A stretch of 64,000 nucleotides of DNA from Proteiniphilum saccharofermentans (GTDB lineage: Bacteria > Bacteroidota > Bacteroidia > Bacteroidales > Dysgonomonadaceae): assembly GCF_900095135.1 (NCBI RefSeq), contig NZ_LT605205.1, forward strand, positions 310,001-374,000, written 5' to 3'. The notes beneath the pieces were generated by a model. The model was not told the DNA's origin and searched no databases. It worked only from the letters and a program-made list of their open reading frames with translations. The position numbers and the translations under genes were made by a program. The first letter of the stretch is position 1. Each line of letters begins with the position of its first letter. This document shows positions 18,728 through 26,993 of this stretch, piece by piece.

Positions 18728-19453
18728 ATGGTACGAAACATTGTTCTATCCCTTGTTATTTTATGTGCGGCAGGGACTATTCAAGCGCAGAACCTGCAAC
18801 TGCACTTCGATCCCCGTCATTCATTGTATGGAGATAAGATAGGTGCTCCTGTCAATTATCTTACCGCTACCTTTGAGATGTTTAAACCCGACCAGTGGGG
18901 AAGTACTTTCATGTTCGTGGATTTCGATTTCAATTTCGATAAACGTAATCCCGGACTTGCTTATGCTGAGATAGCCCGCGAATTTAAGATTGGTGATTTT
19001 CCTTTACTGCCCCATATTGAATACAATGGTGGATTGGGATTAGTAAGAGGGTCGGATGGCGTTGGTTTTTCCATTCCAAGTTCTTATCTGGGTGGATTTG
19101 GTTATCCGTTCCAACTGGGTAATTTTTTCATGAGTACTTACGTGGCTTATAAACTGAATGCTTTCCAGGAGTTAAGCCATGATGCGCAGTGGACACTTAC
19201 ATGGAACTCTACCCTTGCCGGAGGTAAGCTTTCACTGGCCGGTTTCCTGGATATCTGGAGTGAAAACAAGAACCGTACCGGAGAAGGGGACGAAAAGGGC
19301 AAGAAGATGGTTCTGTTGAGTGAACCCCAGATATGGTACAATATTACACCCCAATTTGCTATTGGAAGCGAGGTGGAGGTGAGTTATAATTTCGTTATCG
19401 GGGCAAATAGCTTTTATGCTATCCCTACGATAGCGACCAAGTGGAATTTTTAA
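18728..19453 (+). CDS. DUF5020-family outer-membrane protein (Tsx-like channel)
   Basis: A 241-residue protein starting MVRNIVLSLVILCAAG, with signal peptide cleavage after TIQAQ (about residue 20). The mature part begins NLQLHFDPRHSLYGDKIGAP, typical of DUF5020, a beta-barrel family that I recall as related to the nucleoside channel Tsx. The ATG at 18728 is chosen because the upstream extension would mask the signal peptide. It lies 18 bases before a purine permease gene, so an outer-membrane nucleobase or nucleoside channel feeding that permease is a sensible but unproved role. Confidence 0.78.
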   Translation: MVRNIVLSLVILCAAGTIQAQNLQLHFDPRHSLYGDKIGAPVNYLTATFEMFKPDQWGSTFMFVDFDFNFDKRNPGLAYAEIAREFKIGDFPLLPHIEYNGGLGLVRGSDGVGFSIPSSYLGGFGYPFQLGNFFMSTYVAYKLNAFQELSHDAQWTLTWNSTLAGGKLSLAGFLDIWSENKNRTGEGDEKGKKMVLLSEPQIWYNITPQFAIGSEVEVSYNFVIGANSFYAIPTIATKWNF

Positions 19454-19471
19454 TCTAAATCCCATAAAATC

Positions 19472-20782
19472 ATGCTGGAAAAATTATTCAAACTGAAACA
19501 AAATAAAACCACTGTACGCACGGAACTCGTGGCGGGAGTCATTACTTTCCTTACCATGTCTTATATCCTGGTAGTAAATCCAAATATTCTGGGAGCAACC
19601 GGGATGGACAGGGAAGCCCTTTTTACCGCGACGGCATTTGCTACTCTACTGGGTACACTCTTTATGGCATTTATCCCTAATTTGCCGATTGCACAGGCAC
19701 CCGGTATGGGGTTGAACTCCTTTTTCGCTTTTTCTGTAGTGATAGGACTGGGTTATTCCTGGCAAATGGCGTTGACGGCTGTTTTCATTCAGGGGATCAT
19801 CTTCGTGCTTCTCACCTTCTTCAATATCCGTGAACTGATCGTGAAAAGTATCCCTAACACCATTAAAAATGCCATTCCTGTGGGTATTGGCCTCTTTATT
19901 ACGCTTCTAGGCTTGCAGAATGCGGGGTTGATCGTGAAAGATGAAAATACGATGGTCACCCTGGGTGCCATGTCTAATCCTCACGTATGGGTAGCTTTGT
20001 TAGGACTTATCCTCACTGCGGTACTCTTTTACAAAAAGGTGCATGGTGCTTTCCTGATCGGTATTGCTACAGCCACCATCTTCGCCATTACTTTGGGAGA
20101 AGTGCCTATGCCGGAAGGTAGCCTGATAGCTCTTCCACCCGATATCTCACCCATTTTTGTGCAATTTGAATGGACAAATATTTTTACATTTGATATGCTG
20201 ATTGTGGTATTCACCTTCCTTTTCGTGAACATGTTTGATACCATAGGCACTCTGTTGGGGGTGACCTCGAAAATAGGTATTACCGATGAGAACGGTGACT
20301 TCCCCCAATTGAAACGTGCGCTCTTTGCCGATGCATTGGGTACCACCTTCGGCGCTATATTGGGAACCAGCACGGTGACCTCTTATGTGGAAAGTGCCTC
20401 AGGAGTAGCTGTGGGAGGCCGTACCGGATTGACCGCCCTTTCCACTGCGGCCATGTTCGCCCTGGCGCTGTTCTTTGCGCCCCTCTTCCTGATGGTTCCG
20501 GCTTCGGCTACAGCTCCTGCATTGATCCTGGTCGGATTATTTATGATCACTTCCGTAGTGAAGATCAATTTCGAGGATATGACTGAGGCGTTACCCGCAT
20601 TCCTCACCATCGTGATGATGCCGTTCGCTTTTAGTATTGCCCAGGGAATTGTCTTCGGTATGCTCTCTTTTGTCATCCTGAAAACATTGAGCGGGAAGTT
20701 GAAGCACATATCGATCACCATGTGGGTGATTTTCGTGCTCTTTATCGTGAAGATGGTACTCGATGCAATGGATATGGTGTAA
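19472..20782 (+). CDS. NCS2 family purine permease (AzgA-like, guanine/hypoxanthine)
   Basis: A 436-residue inner-membrane transporter with about 12-14 helices. Family marks: RTELVAGVITFLTMSYILVV, NLPIAQAPGMGLNSFFAF (the APGMG block of the AzgA clade), FVNMFDTIGTLLGVTSK, and STVTSYVESASGVAVGGRTG, the substrate-site loop. Relatives in E. coli (GhxP/AdeP) and Bacillus (PbuG/PbuO) import guanine, hypoxanthine or adenine with protons. It is coupled to the DUF5020 gene upstream. Confidence 0.93.
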   Translation: MLEKLFKLKQNKTTVRTELVAGVITFLTMSYILVVNPNILGATGMDREALFTATAFATLLGTLFMAFIPNLPIAQAPGMGLNSFFAFSVVIGLGYSWQMALTAVFIQGIIFVLLTFFNIRELIVKSIPNTIKNAIPVGIGLFITLLGLQNAGLIVKDENTMVTLGAMSNPHVWVALLGLILTAVLFYKKVHGAFLIGIATATIFAITLGEVPMPEGSLIALPPDISPIFVQFEWTNIFTFDMLIVVFTFLFVNMFDTIGTLLGVTSKIGITDENGDFPQLKRALFADALGTTFGAILGTSTVTSYVESASGVAVGGRTGLTALSTAAMFALALFFAPLFLMVPASATAPALILVGLFMITSVVKINFEDMTEALPAFLTIVMMPFAFSIAQGIVFGMLSFVILKTLSGKLKHISITMWVIFVLFIVKMVLDAMDMV

Positions 20783-20827
20783 ATAGGGCAGTCCGCACAA
20801 TCGCTTGTATATGTCGGCTGAAATGAC

Positions 20828-20835
20828 TATTTTTG
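20828..20835 (+). promoter_or_regulatory. promoter of efp
   Basis: TATTTTTG matches TAnnTTTG exactly, with CTTGT about 19 bases upstream as an imperfect -33 element. The start codon of efp follows 39 bases downstream through an AT-rich leader. Confidence 0.5.
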
Positions 20836-20874
20836 CGCTCTAAATCAATATAAAATCATAACAATTAATATTTT

Positions 20875-21441
20875 ATGGCAACAACTGCTGATTTCAGGAA
20901 CGGAATGTGCATCGATCTGGAGGGCCAGTACTATTTCATCGTGGAGTTTCTTCATGTGAAGCCGGGTAAAGGTGCTGCTTTTGTCCGTACTAAACTGAGG
21001 AATGTGACTACGGGCCGTATCCTCGAAAAAACATTCAACTCGGGAGTAAAAGTAGATGAGGTACGTATTGAACGTCGTCCTTTCCAGTATCTTTACCGCG
21101 ATGATATGGGATATAATTTCATGAATACTGAAACTTTTGAACAGATACCTATTCCCGAAGAGCAGATCGAAGGGGTGAAATTCCTGAAAGAAGGCGATGT
21201 GGTGGAAGTACAGATCCATGCCGAAAGTGGGACTATCCTTACGGCGGAGATGCCTGCACATGTGGTGCTTGAGGTGACTTATACCGAGCCGGGCATCAAA
21301 GGCGATACCGCTACTAACACGCTGAAACCCGCTACTGTGGAAACAGGAGCAGAAGTACGTGTGCCTCTCTTTATTAATACAGGAGAAAAGATCAAGGTAG
21401 ATACCCGTGATGGTTCATACGTTGAGCGTATCAGAGGGTAG
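20875..21441 (+). CDS. efp: elongation factor P
   Basis: EF-P binds between the P and E sites of the ribosome and relieves stalling at polyproline stretches. At 188 residues it has normal length and three domains. The loop that enters the peptidyl-transferase centre reads KPGKGAAF, with Lys32 at the position that is beta-lysylated in E. coli (Lys34). No EpmA or EpmB homologue is in the window, so modification is unknown. The C-terminus ends GSYVERIRG as usual. Confidence 0.97.
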   Translation: MATTADFRNGMCIDLEGQYYFIVEFLHVKPGKGAAFVRTKLRNVTTGRILEKTFNSGVKVDEVRIERRPFQYLYRDDMGYNFMNTETFEQIPIPEEQIEGVKFLKEGDVVEVQIHAESGTILTAEMPAHVVLEVTYTEPGIKGDTATNTLKPATVETGAEVRVPLFINTGEKIKVDTRDGSYVERIRG

Positions 21442-21461
21442 TTGTATATAGCTTCAGGCTT

Positions 21462-22124
21462 ATGGATTTCTGCTATACATTCGATTTTCTTGCCCGGTTG
21501 CAGATAAATAACGACCGCAACTGGTTCCATGAGCATAAATTCGAGTATGATCAAATCCGGGCCGATTTTGAAAACTTTATTAACAGGCTCATTGTGCCGC
21601 TTGCTCAACTCGATCCGGATATCGGATCGGTTACGGCCAATGAGTCTGTTTTTCGTATTTATCGCGATACCCGTTTCTCTCACGATAAAACACCTTATAA
21701 AACCCATCTCAGTGCCTTTATAGCAAACGGGGGAAAGAAAACCCGGTTTGCAGGCTACTATATCCATATTCAACCGGACGAATCATTCTTTGCCGGTGGT
21801 ATTTATAGTCCCGACCCGGCTGCTTTGGAATCCATCAGAAACGAAATTTATCATCAGCCTGAGGAGATACGGAGTATTCTTGATAATCGGAAGTTCAAAA
21901 AAACTTTCCCCGAACTGTCTGCTGAAGATAGGCTTAAAAATCCTCCAAAGGGTTATCCGAAAGATTTCAAGGAAATCGAACTATTGAAAAATAAACACTT
22001 TATTACCCATTATCCTCTTGAAAATGAGTTTTTCCAACAAGAAGGGGTGATCCACCGGCTTGTGGAACTCTGCAAAATACAATATCCCCTTAATGCGTTT
22101 TTGAACAGGGCTGTGAAAGGTTGA
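21462..22124 (+). CDS. DUF2461 (TIGR02453) family protein
   Basis: A 220-residue cytosolic protein with the family features: FLARLQINNDRNWFHEHKFE at the N-terminus, VFRIYRDTRFSHDKTPYKTH in the middle, and GYYIHIQPDESFFAGGIYSP. The family is widespread in bacteria and fungi without an assigned biochemical role. It lies 20 bases after efp on the same strand and may be cotranscribed with it. Confidence 0.88.
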   Translation: MDFCYTFDFLARLQINNDRNWFHEHKFEYDQIRADFENFINRLIVPLAQLDPDIGSVTANESVFRIYRDTRFSHDKTPYKTHLSAFIANGGKKTRFAGYYIHIQPDESFFAGGIYSPDPAALESIRNEIYHQPEEIRSILDNRKFKKTFPELSAEDRLKNPPKGYPKDFKEIELLKNKHFITHYPLENEFFQQEGVIHRLVELCKIQYPLNAFLNRAVKG

Positions 22125-22235
22125 TAATTCTTGAAATGATTTTCTGTACTGGCTTTTATGCTGTAACAACATTGTTTGTAACAAAGCTGTTTGTAATTTT
22201 GGGTATAATATATATTGTTTGATAATCTGAATAAT

Positions 22236-22997
22236 ATGCAAATCATTCTTTCACCTGCCAAATTGATGGACTTTTCCGGTAAAACGGGAGGCATAAAACC
22301 CTCAAAACCGTTATTCCCGGAAAGAACCAAAGAATTGATAGCTGTATGCCGGCGACTGTCGGAAAGGGAGATTGCAACGGAAATGGAGATCAACGCCAAA
22401 ATGGCGCATGAAGTATATGAATATTTCCAGACGTTTGATCTCCGGTCTACTCCGAAACAATCGGCCGCACTCGCGTATAACGGTATTGCTTATAAGGGTT
22501 TGAATGCCCATGATTTTTCTGCGGAAGATTTCGATTTCGCGCAGCGGCATCTCAATATCATCTCCGGATTATACGGTATTGTCCGTCCGCTGGATGCAAT
22601 TAAACCTTACCGGCTCGAGATGCAGCGGAAAATTGTGCCGCAAGGATATAAGACACTCTACGATTTCTGGGGAGATACGGTCAATGATCATCTCTCTAAA
22701 AAACTCCGGAAAGGAGATAAAACCATCATCAATGTAGCATCCAAAGAGTACGCCAAGGTAGTCAGGAAAAACAAGTTGCCGAAAGGGACGAAAATCATTG
22801 ATATCCAGTTTCTGCAGCAGGAAAATGACACATTGAAGCAGATTGTGGTGCATTCCAAGAAAGCACGCGGTTTGATGTCCCGTTTTATCATTAAAAACAG
22901 GTTGATTGATCCGGAGGAGGTGAAGGGTTTCGATTATGAGGGATATTTTTTCTATCCGGCCCTTTCGAAAGAGGATACCTGGGTGTTTGTGAGATAA
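22236..22997 (+). CDS. yaaA: peroxide stress protein YaaA (UPF0246)
   Basis: A 253-residue protein of the DUF328 family; in E. coli it lowers intracellular free iron during peroxide stress and has a DNA-binding fold. Motifs: MQIILSPAKLMDF at the N-terminus, ALAYNGIAYKGLNA, GLYGIVRPLDAIKPYRLEM and YDFWGDTVNDHL. The ATG at 22236 is chosen over the upstream TTG because homologues begin with M(K/Q)IILSPAK. It stands in a plus-strand run with radC downstream. Confidence 0.93.
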   Translation: MQIILSPAKLMDFSGKTGGIKPSKPLFPERTKELIAVCRRLSEREIATEMEINAKMAHEVYEYFQTFDLRSTPKQSAALAYNGIAYKGLNAHDFSAEDFDFAQRHLNIISGLYGIVRPLDAIKPYRLEMQRKIVPQGYKTLYDFWGDTVNDHLSKKLRKGDKTIINVASKEYAKVVRKNKLPKGTKIIDIQFLQQENDTLKQIVVHSKKARGLMSRFIIKNRLIDPEEVKGFDYEGYFFYPALSKEDTWVFVR

Positions 22998-23045
22998 ACT
23001 AAAAACTAAAAGTTAATAGTGAGGAACTAATCGGGATTTTCTTTG

Positions 23046-23053
23046 TATATTTG
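23046..23053 (+). promoter_or_regulatory. -7 box TATATTTG upstream of radC
   Basis: An exact TAnnTTTG match 28 bases before the radC start. No good -33 element is visible. Confidence 0.4.
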
Positions 23054-23080
23054 CTCTGTTTACTCCGGAAATTAGCCGTT

Positions 23081-23770
23081 ATGAGCAAGTTAAGTATCAA
23101 GCAATGGGCGGAGGAAGACCGTCCCCGTGAAAAATTACTGCTGAAAGGAGTTTCAGTACTTTCCGATTCGGAACTTCTGGCAATCCTTATCGGCTCGGGC
23201 AACGATAAACAAAGTGCTGTGGAGCTGGCACAGCATATTTTGTCGGAAGCCGGTAATGACTTGAACCAGTTGGCGCGGATGAGTGTGTCAGATCTGATGA
23301 ATAATTTCCGGGGAATTGGTCAGGCCAAAGCGGTTACTTTAATAGCCGCACTTGAGTTGGGACGACGGAGAAAGACCGTTGAAACGCCCCGAAAGAAGAA
23401 AATCACTTCGTCGAGGGTTGCCTATGAGCATTTCTATCCTCTGCTTTCCGACTTGAACCATGAGGAGACATGGGCATTGCTGACCGACCGGTCGAATAAG
23501 GTGTTGAGTTCTATTCAGGTGAGCCGTGGCGGCATCTCGGGAACGGTAGTAGATATACGGTTGGTGCTGAGGGAGGCGCTCAGCCGGTATGCATCCGGGA
23601 TTATTCTTGGACACAATCATCCCTCAGGACAATGCCGGCCAAGCCCCCAGGATACGCATCTAACCAAAAAATTAAAAGAGGCTGCCCAGTGGATGGATAT
23701 CTCTCTGCTCGACCATATTATCGTCTGTGGAGAAAACTATTTCAGTTTTGCGGATGAAGGAATTATCTGA
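23081..23770 (+). CDS. radC: RadC family JAMM-domain protein (UPF0758)
   Basis: A 229-residue protein with an N-terminal helix-hairpin-helix region (FRGIGQAKAVTLIAALELGRR, about 75-95) and a C-terminal JAMM/MPN metalloprotease-like domain. The metal-binding pattern GHNHPSGQCRPSPQDTHLT contains the HxH...S...D ligands. The early link with DNA repair has been questioned and its function is uncertain. The start at 23081 (MSKLSIKQWAEEDRPRE) matches homologues; the longer in-frame start does not. Confidence 0.95.
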   Translation: MSKLSIKQWAEEDRPREKLLLKGVSVLSDSELLAILIGSGNDKQSAVELAQHILSEAGNDLNQLARMSVSDLMNNFRGIGQAKAVTLIAALELGRRRKTVETPRKKKITSSRVAYEHFYPLLSDLNHEETWALLTDRSNKVLSSIQVSRGGISGTVVDIRLVLREALSRYASGIILGHNHPSGQCRPSPQDTHLTKKLKEAAQWMDISLLDHIIVCGENYFSFADEGII

Positions 23771-23820
23771 AGCAACTAAACAATATGCCGGGCAATCGGT
23801 TTAATAAAAAAAATGAGATT

Positions 23821-24138
23821 ATGAACGAAGAATTACAAGCTTTACAAGATAAAATAGTGGTGATGCTCCGTACGGTGTATGACCCCGAAATCCCTGTGAA
23901 TATTTATGACCTGGGAATGATTTATGATGTGGATATCGATGAAGAGAATAATGTGGCCATTGAGATGACCTTTACCTCTCCCAGTTGTCCCGCAGCCGAT
24001 TATATCCTGATGGATGTGCAGTTGAAGGTGGAATCGATCCCCGAAGTGAATAAAGTAGATCTGAATCTTACTTTCGATCCCCCATGGGACCGGTCGATGA
24101 TGAGCGAAGAAGCATTGTTGGAACTGGGAATGATGTAG
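23821..24138 (+). CDS. MIP18/SufT-like Fe-S assembly protein (DUF59)
   Basis: A 105-residue DUF59 protein: VYDPEIPVNIYDLGMIYDVD, then MTFTSPSCPAADYILMDV with the conserved Cys, then DLNLTFDPPWDRSMMSEEA. Relatives (SufT, PaaD, eukaryotic MIP18/Cia2) help mature Fe-S proteins. In Bacteroidetes such genes often sit away from the suf operon. The ATG at 23821 is preferred because the extra 12 residues upstream are not family-like. lpxH follows 26 bases later. Confidence 0.9.
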   Translation: MNEELQALQDKIVVMLRTVYDPEIPVNIYDLGMIYDVDIDEENNVAIEMTFTSPSCPAADYILMDVQLKVESIPEVNKVDLNLTFDPPWDRSMMSEEALLELGMM

Positions 24139-24164
24139 GACAGGTTAAAGGGATTGTTGAATAA

Positions 24165-24911
24165 TTGACTGTGAGAGATAAAATCTATTTTCTTGCCGAT
24201 GCCCATCTAGGATCCAAATCGCATGGCGACTCCATTGAGACGGAACGAAAACTATGCCGCTGGCTCGATAGCGTGAGGGATGATGCTGCTGTAATTTTTC
24301 TGATGGGAGATATCTTTGACTACTGGTATGAATACCGGTATGTGGTACCAAAGGGTTTTACACGTTTGCTGGGTAAGCTGGGCGAGATGACCGATTCGGG
24401 AATAGAAATCCATTTCTTTACAGGGAATCATGACCTATGGCTGACCGACTACCTCTCTAAAGAGTGTGGATTAATCCTTCATCTGGAACCCTATATCACC
24501 GAGTTGAAAGGGAAGAAGTTTTTTCTTGCCCATGGTGATGGGTTGGGTGACGACTCCCGTTCGTTTCATCTTCTCCGGAAACTATTTCACAGTAAATTCC
24601 TTCAGAAATGTTTTTCAGGCATTCATCCCAGATGGACCATCCCGTTGGCACACACCTGGTCGAACAGCAGCCGTGAGAGTGGGGGTGTAGTACCTTATCT
24701 GGGGGAAGACCGGGAGCATTTGGTCCGTTTTGCGAAAAATAAGTTGAAAGTGATTCCTGATATCAACTACTTTATATTTGGACACCGTCACGTTTTACTC
24801 AACCTTCCCATCGCTGAGCAGAGCCGCGTGATCATGCTGGGCGACTGGATCACTCTTTTTTCCTATGCGGAATTTGATGGTGAGGGTGTAGAGTTAAAAC
24901 AATTCCTCTAA
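24165..24911 (+). CDS. lpxH: UDP-2,3-diacylglucosamine diphosphatase (LpxH-like)
   Basis: This metallophosphoesterase hydrolyses UDP-2,3-diacylglucosamine to lipid X in lipid A synthesis, at the inner face of the membrane. All five metal-site motifs are present: FLADAHLGS, FLMGDIFDYW, FFTGNHDLW, LAHGDG and FGHRH. Length is 248 residues from the TTG at 24165; a GTG two codons later (24171) is an equally good start. There is no ATG nearby. Together with lpxB at 39586 it gives two lipid A steps in the window. Confidence 0.92.
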   Translation: MTVRDKIYFLADAHLGSKSHGDSIETERKLCRWLDSVRDDAAVIFLMGDIFDYWYEYRYVVPKGFTRLLGKLGEMTDSGIEIHFFTGNHDLWLTDYLSKECGLILHLEPYITELKGKKFFLAHGDGLGDDSRSFHLLRKLFHSKFLQKCFSGIHPRWTIPLAHTWSNSSRESGGVVPYLGEDREHLVRFAKNKLKVIPDINYFIFGHRHVLLNLPIAEQSRVIMLGDWITLFSYAEFDGEGVELKQFL

Positions 24912-24939
24912 GTGGGGCCGCTATTGTTTCCACTTTCTG

Positions 24940-25476
24940 CTATATCCTTAGTCGCTGAAAGAAATCCCATATCACAATTCCTGCAGTCACTGATACGTTG
25001 AGGGAATGTTTGGTGCCGTATTGGGGGATCTCAATGCATCCGTCCGATGCATCAATTACCTCTTGTGCGACACCATGCACTTCATGACCGAAGATCACCG
25101 CATATTTTTTTTCTTTATCCAATTCAATATTCTCCAGCGAGATGCTGTTTTCAGCCTGCTCAATGGAGAAGACGATATATCCCTCTGCTTTCAATACTTC
25201 TACAGCCGAAAGAGGCTCCTCGAAGTAACGCCATTGTACCGAATCTTCAGCACCAAGAGCTGTTTTGTGAATTTCCGCGTCGGGTGGTGTGCCGGTGATG
25301 CCACAGAGTAAAATCTCTTTTATCCGGAAGGCGTCCCCGGTACGGAATACCGACCCTATGTTATGCCGGCTCCGTACATTGTCGAGCACGACAGCCAGTG
25401 GTATCTTCTCTGCTTCCCGAAATTCCTCGACGGAGATGCGGCTGAGTTCTTCTATCTTTAGTTTTCGTCGTTGCAT
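24940..25476 (-). CDS. SpoU/TrmH-family RNA 2'-O-methyltransferase
   Basis: A 178-residue SPOUT methyltransferase. The three family motifs are clear: DNVRSRHNIGSVFRTGDAF (motif 1), VIFGHEVHGVAQEVID (motif 2) and IPQYGTKHSLNVSVTAGIVI (motif 3), which together form the SAM-binding trefoil knot. It lacks an N-terminal RNA-binding domain. By size it may act on tRNA (TrmH/TrmL-like), but the modified nucleotide is not determinable. Divergent or convergent neighbours do not help. Confidence 0.92.
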   Translation of the reverse strand: MQRRKLKIEELSRISVEEFREAEKIPLAVVLDNVRSRHNIGSVFRTGDAFRIKEILLCGITGTPPDAEIHKTALGAEDSVQWRYFEEPLSAVEVLKAEGYIVFSIEQAENSISLENIELDKEKKYAVIFGHEVHGVAQEVIDASDGCIEIPQYGTKHSLNVSVTAGIVIWDFFQRLRI

Positions 25477-25491
25477 AAAGAATAAAATTGT

Positions 25492-26271
25492 CTATTTTAG
25501 CACTGCACGAATCACAAACCAGACGTGATGGAAAAGGGTGGAGATATGTCCGTAATATTTTGCCATAATACGGTAACGTTCTTTCAAAGAAGCTTTGTGA
25601 TTGGCCGTGGTCATCCCTTCGTTCAGGTAGTTGACCAGTGTGAGACGGGTATTGTGGATAGAGATGGCTTTTTTCATCATGCGGATACACCAGTCGAAAT
25701 CGGAAGAGAAGCGGTAAGAGAGGTCATAAGGCTCCGTCAATTCCCGTTTCACAATAAAAGCCTGATGACAGACCAGCATTCCCTGTTTAAAACTCTTCCA
25801 TGTGAGCCTGCCGGGTGCTTTCAGTCGGCGCATATGGAGAAAGCTGCCTTTATCATCCACAATGGCTGTCTCTCCATAGAGGATATCCGGTGGCTTGTTC
25901 CTGTCGAATGACTGCATCATTCTTTCCACTGTATCCGGTGCATAGAAGGTATCGCCCGCATTCAGGAAGCAAAGATAATCGCCCGAGGCCATCCCGATGG
26001 CTTTGTTCATGGCGTTGTACAGGCCCTGGTCGGGTTCACTGATCCATCTTAACCTCTTTTGTACAGTTGTCCGGTTTAGAATACTCCCCTCCTTTTGTAT
26101 GTTCAAATCTCCCTCTGAATATTCCTGTATTATCCTTAATGTTCCGTCGACCGATGCTCCATCTACAATCAAATGCTCCAGATGGGGATATGTCTGTTCC
26201 TGCACGCTTTTCAGTGTGCGTTCAACCGTTTTCTCGGCGTTCCAGGTGACGGTGATGACGGATAGTTTCAT
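25492..26271 (-). CDS. family 2 glycosyltransferase (WcaE-like)
   Basis: A 259-residue GT-A enzyme starting KLSVITVTWNAEKTVERTL, with DGASVDGTLRII, the metal-binding region FLNAGDTFY in place of a plain DxD, and LYNAMNKAIGMASGDYL. These resemble WcaE-type enzymes of exopolysaccharide synthesis. It is the last of three minus-strand genes (GT4, methyltransferase, GT2) that overlap or abut: its ATG shares base 26271 with the stop of the methyltransferase gene. Probably adds one sugar to a lipid-linked surface glycan. Confidence 0.9.
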   Translation of the reverse strand: MKLSVITVTWNAEKTVERTLKSVQEQTYPHLEHLIVDGASVDGTLRIIQEYSEGDLNIQKEGSILNRTTVQKRLRWISEPDQGLYNAMNKAIGMASGDYLCFLNAGDTFYAPDTVERMMQSFDRNKPPDILYGETAIVDDKGSFLHMRRLKAPGRLTWKSFKQGMLVCHQAFIVKRELTEPYDLSYRFSSDFDWCIRMMKKAISIHNTRLTLVNYLNEGMTTANHKASLKERYRIMAKYYGHISTLFHHVWFVIRAVLK

Positions 26272-26993
26272 TATTTTCGGGCGTATATAGCAATGTACGA
26301 AGATAATAATTTCCCTTTTACAGGGAATAGTTTGAGGGCATAGCTCAACATCTTAACCCATTTTCTCCTCTTTTGATTTTCCGGCTTTGGTTCGAGCCAG
26401 ACCATTGGTTTTCCGAGATAATCTACAGAAACATCATAAAGATTGAATGACTGCATGATCTCTTTCAGGTAGGGTATTTTCATCGATTGCAGATTGTGGG
26501 AGTCCAGGTTTTCCCTGTCGAACCGTCGCTGGAGTTCTCCGTTCAGACCCAGGAAGTTGGGGATGATTATCAACAACTGCCCTTTTTCTGAAAGTAGATC
26601 AATATGTCGGGCAATTGCATCCCGTGTATCTTCGAAATGTTCGATAAAACCGGACGAAAAAACCACATCATATTTTTTTTCTGATGAAAATGCAAAGAAA
26701 TCGTTGTCGATGCATTGGATGGTTCCTTCCGGCAAATCATTGATTTTCTCAAAATTGCGGACAATCTCTTTGTTGATGTGGTAATCGAGTATGGTTACGT
26801 TCCGGATGCCTCGACGGTAGAAATAGGCAGCATTTACCCCCGGAAAGCCGCCAATCTCGATAAAGTTTATTCCCCTTGTCAGCTTCGGCATGAACCTTTC
26901 GAACACCACTTTTTTTGGTATCTTGTCGTATTGGTAATTCTTCCAATAGTTGTCCCAGTATTCTTTATCGGTTATACTGTTATTCTCCTTCAT
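26271..26993 (-). CDS. class I SAM-dependent methyltransferase, glycan cluster
   Basis: A 240-residue methyltransferase. Motif I is NFIEIGGFPGVNAAYFY, followed by the acidic strand-2 end TILDYH and motif IV VVFSSGFIEHFEDTRDAI. The C-terminal segment is basic (ENQKRRKWVKMLSYALKL). It overlaps the upstream GT4 gene by 14 bases and abuts the downstream GT2 gene, so it is part of a translationally coupled glycan unit and probably methylates a sugar or glycan intermediate. The precise acceptor is unknown. Confidence 0.87.
   Translation of the reverse strand: MKENNSITDKEYWDNYWKNYQYDKIPKKVVFERFMPKLTRGINFIEIGGFPGVNAAYFYRRGIRNVTILDYHINKEIVRNFEKINDLPEGTIQCIDNDFFAFSSEKKYDVVFSSGFIEHFEDTRDAIARHIDLLSEKGQLLIIIPNFLGLNGELQRRFDRENLDSHNLQSMKIPYLKEIMQSFNLYDVSVDYLGKPMVWLEPKPENQKRRKWVKMLSYALKLFPVKGKLLSSYIAIYARK

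Noticed and set aside
22138-22235. Possible riboswitch or leader before yaaA
   Set aside because: AT-rich with repeated TTTGTAA runs but no convincing paired elements.
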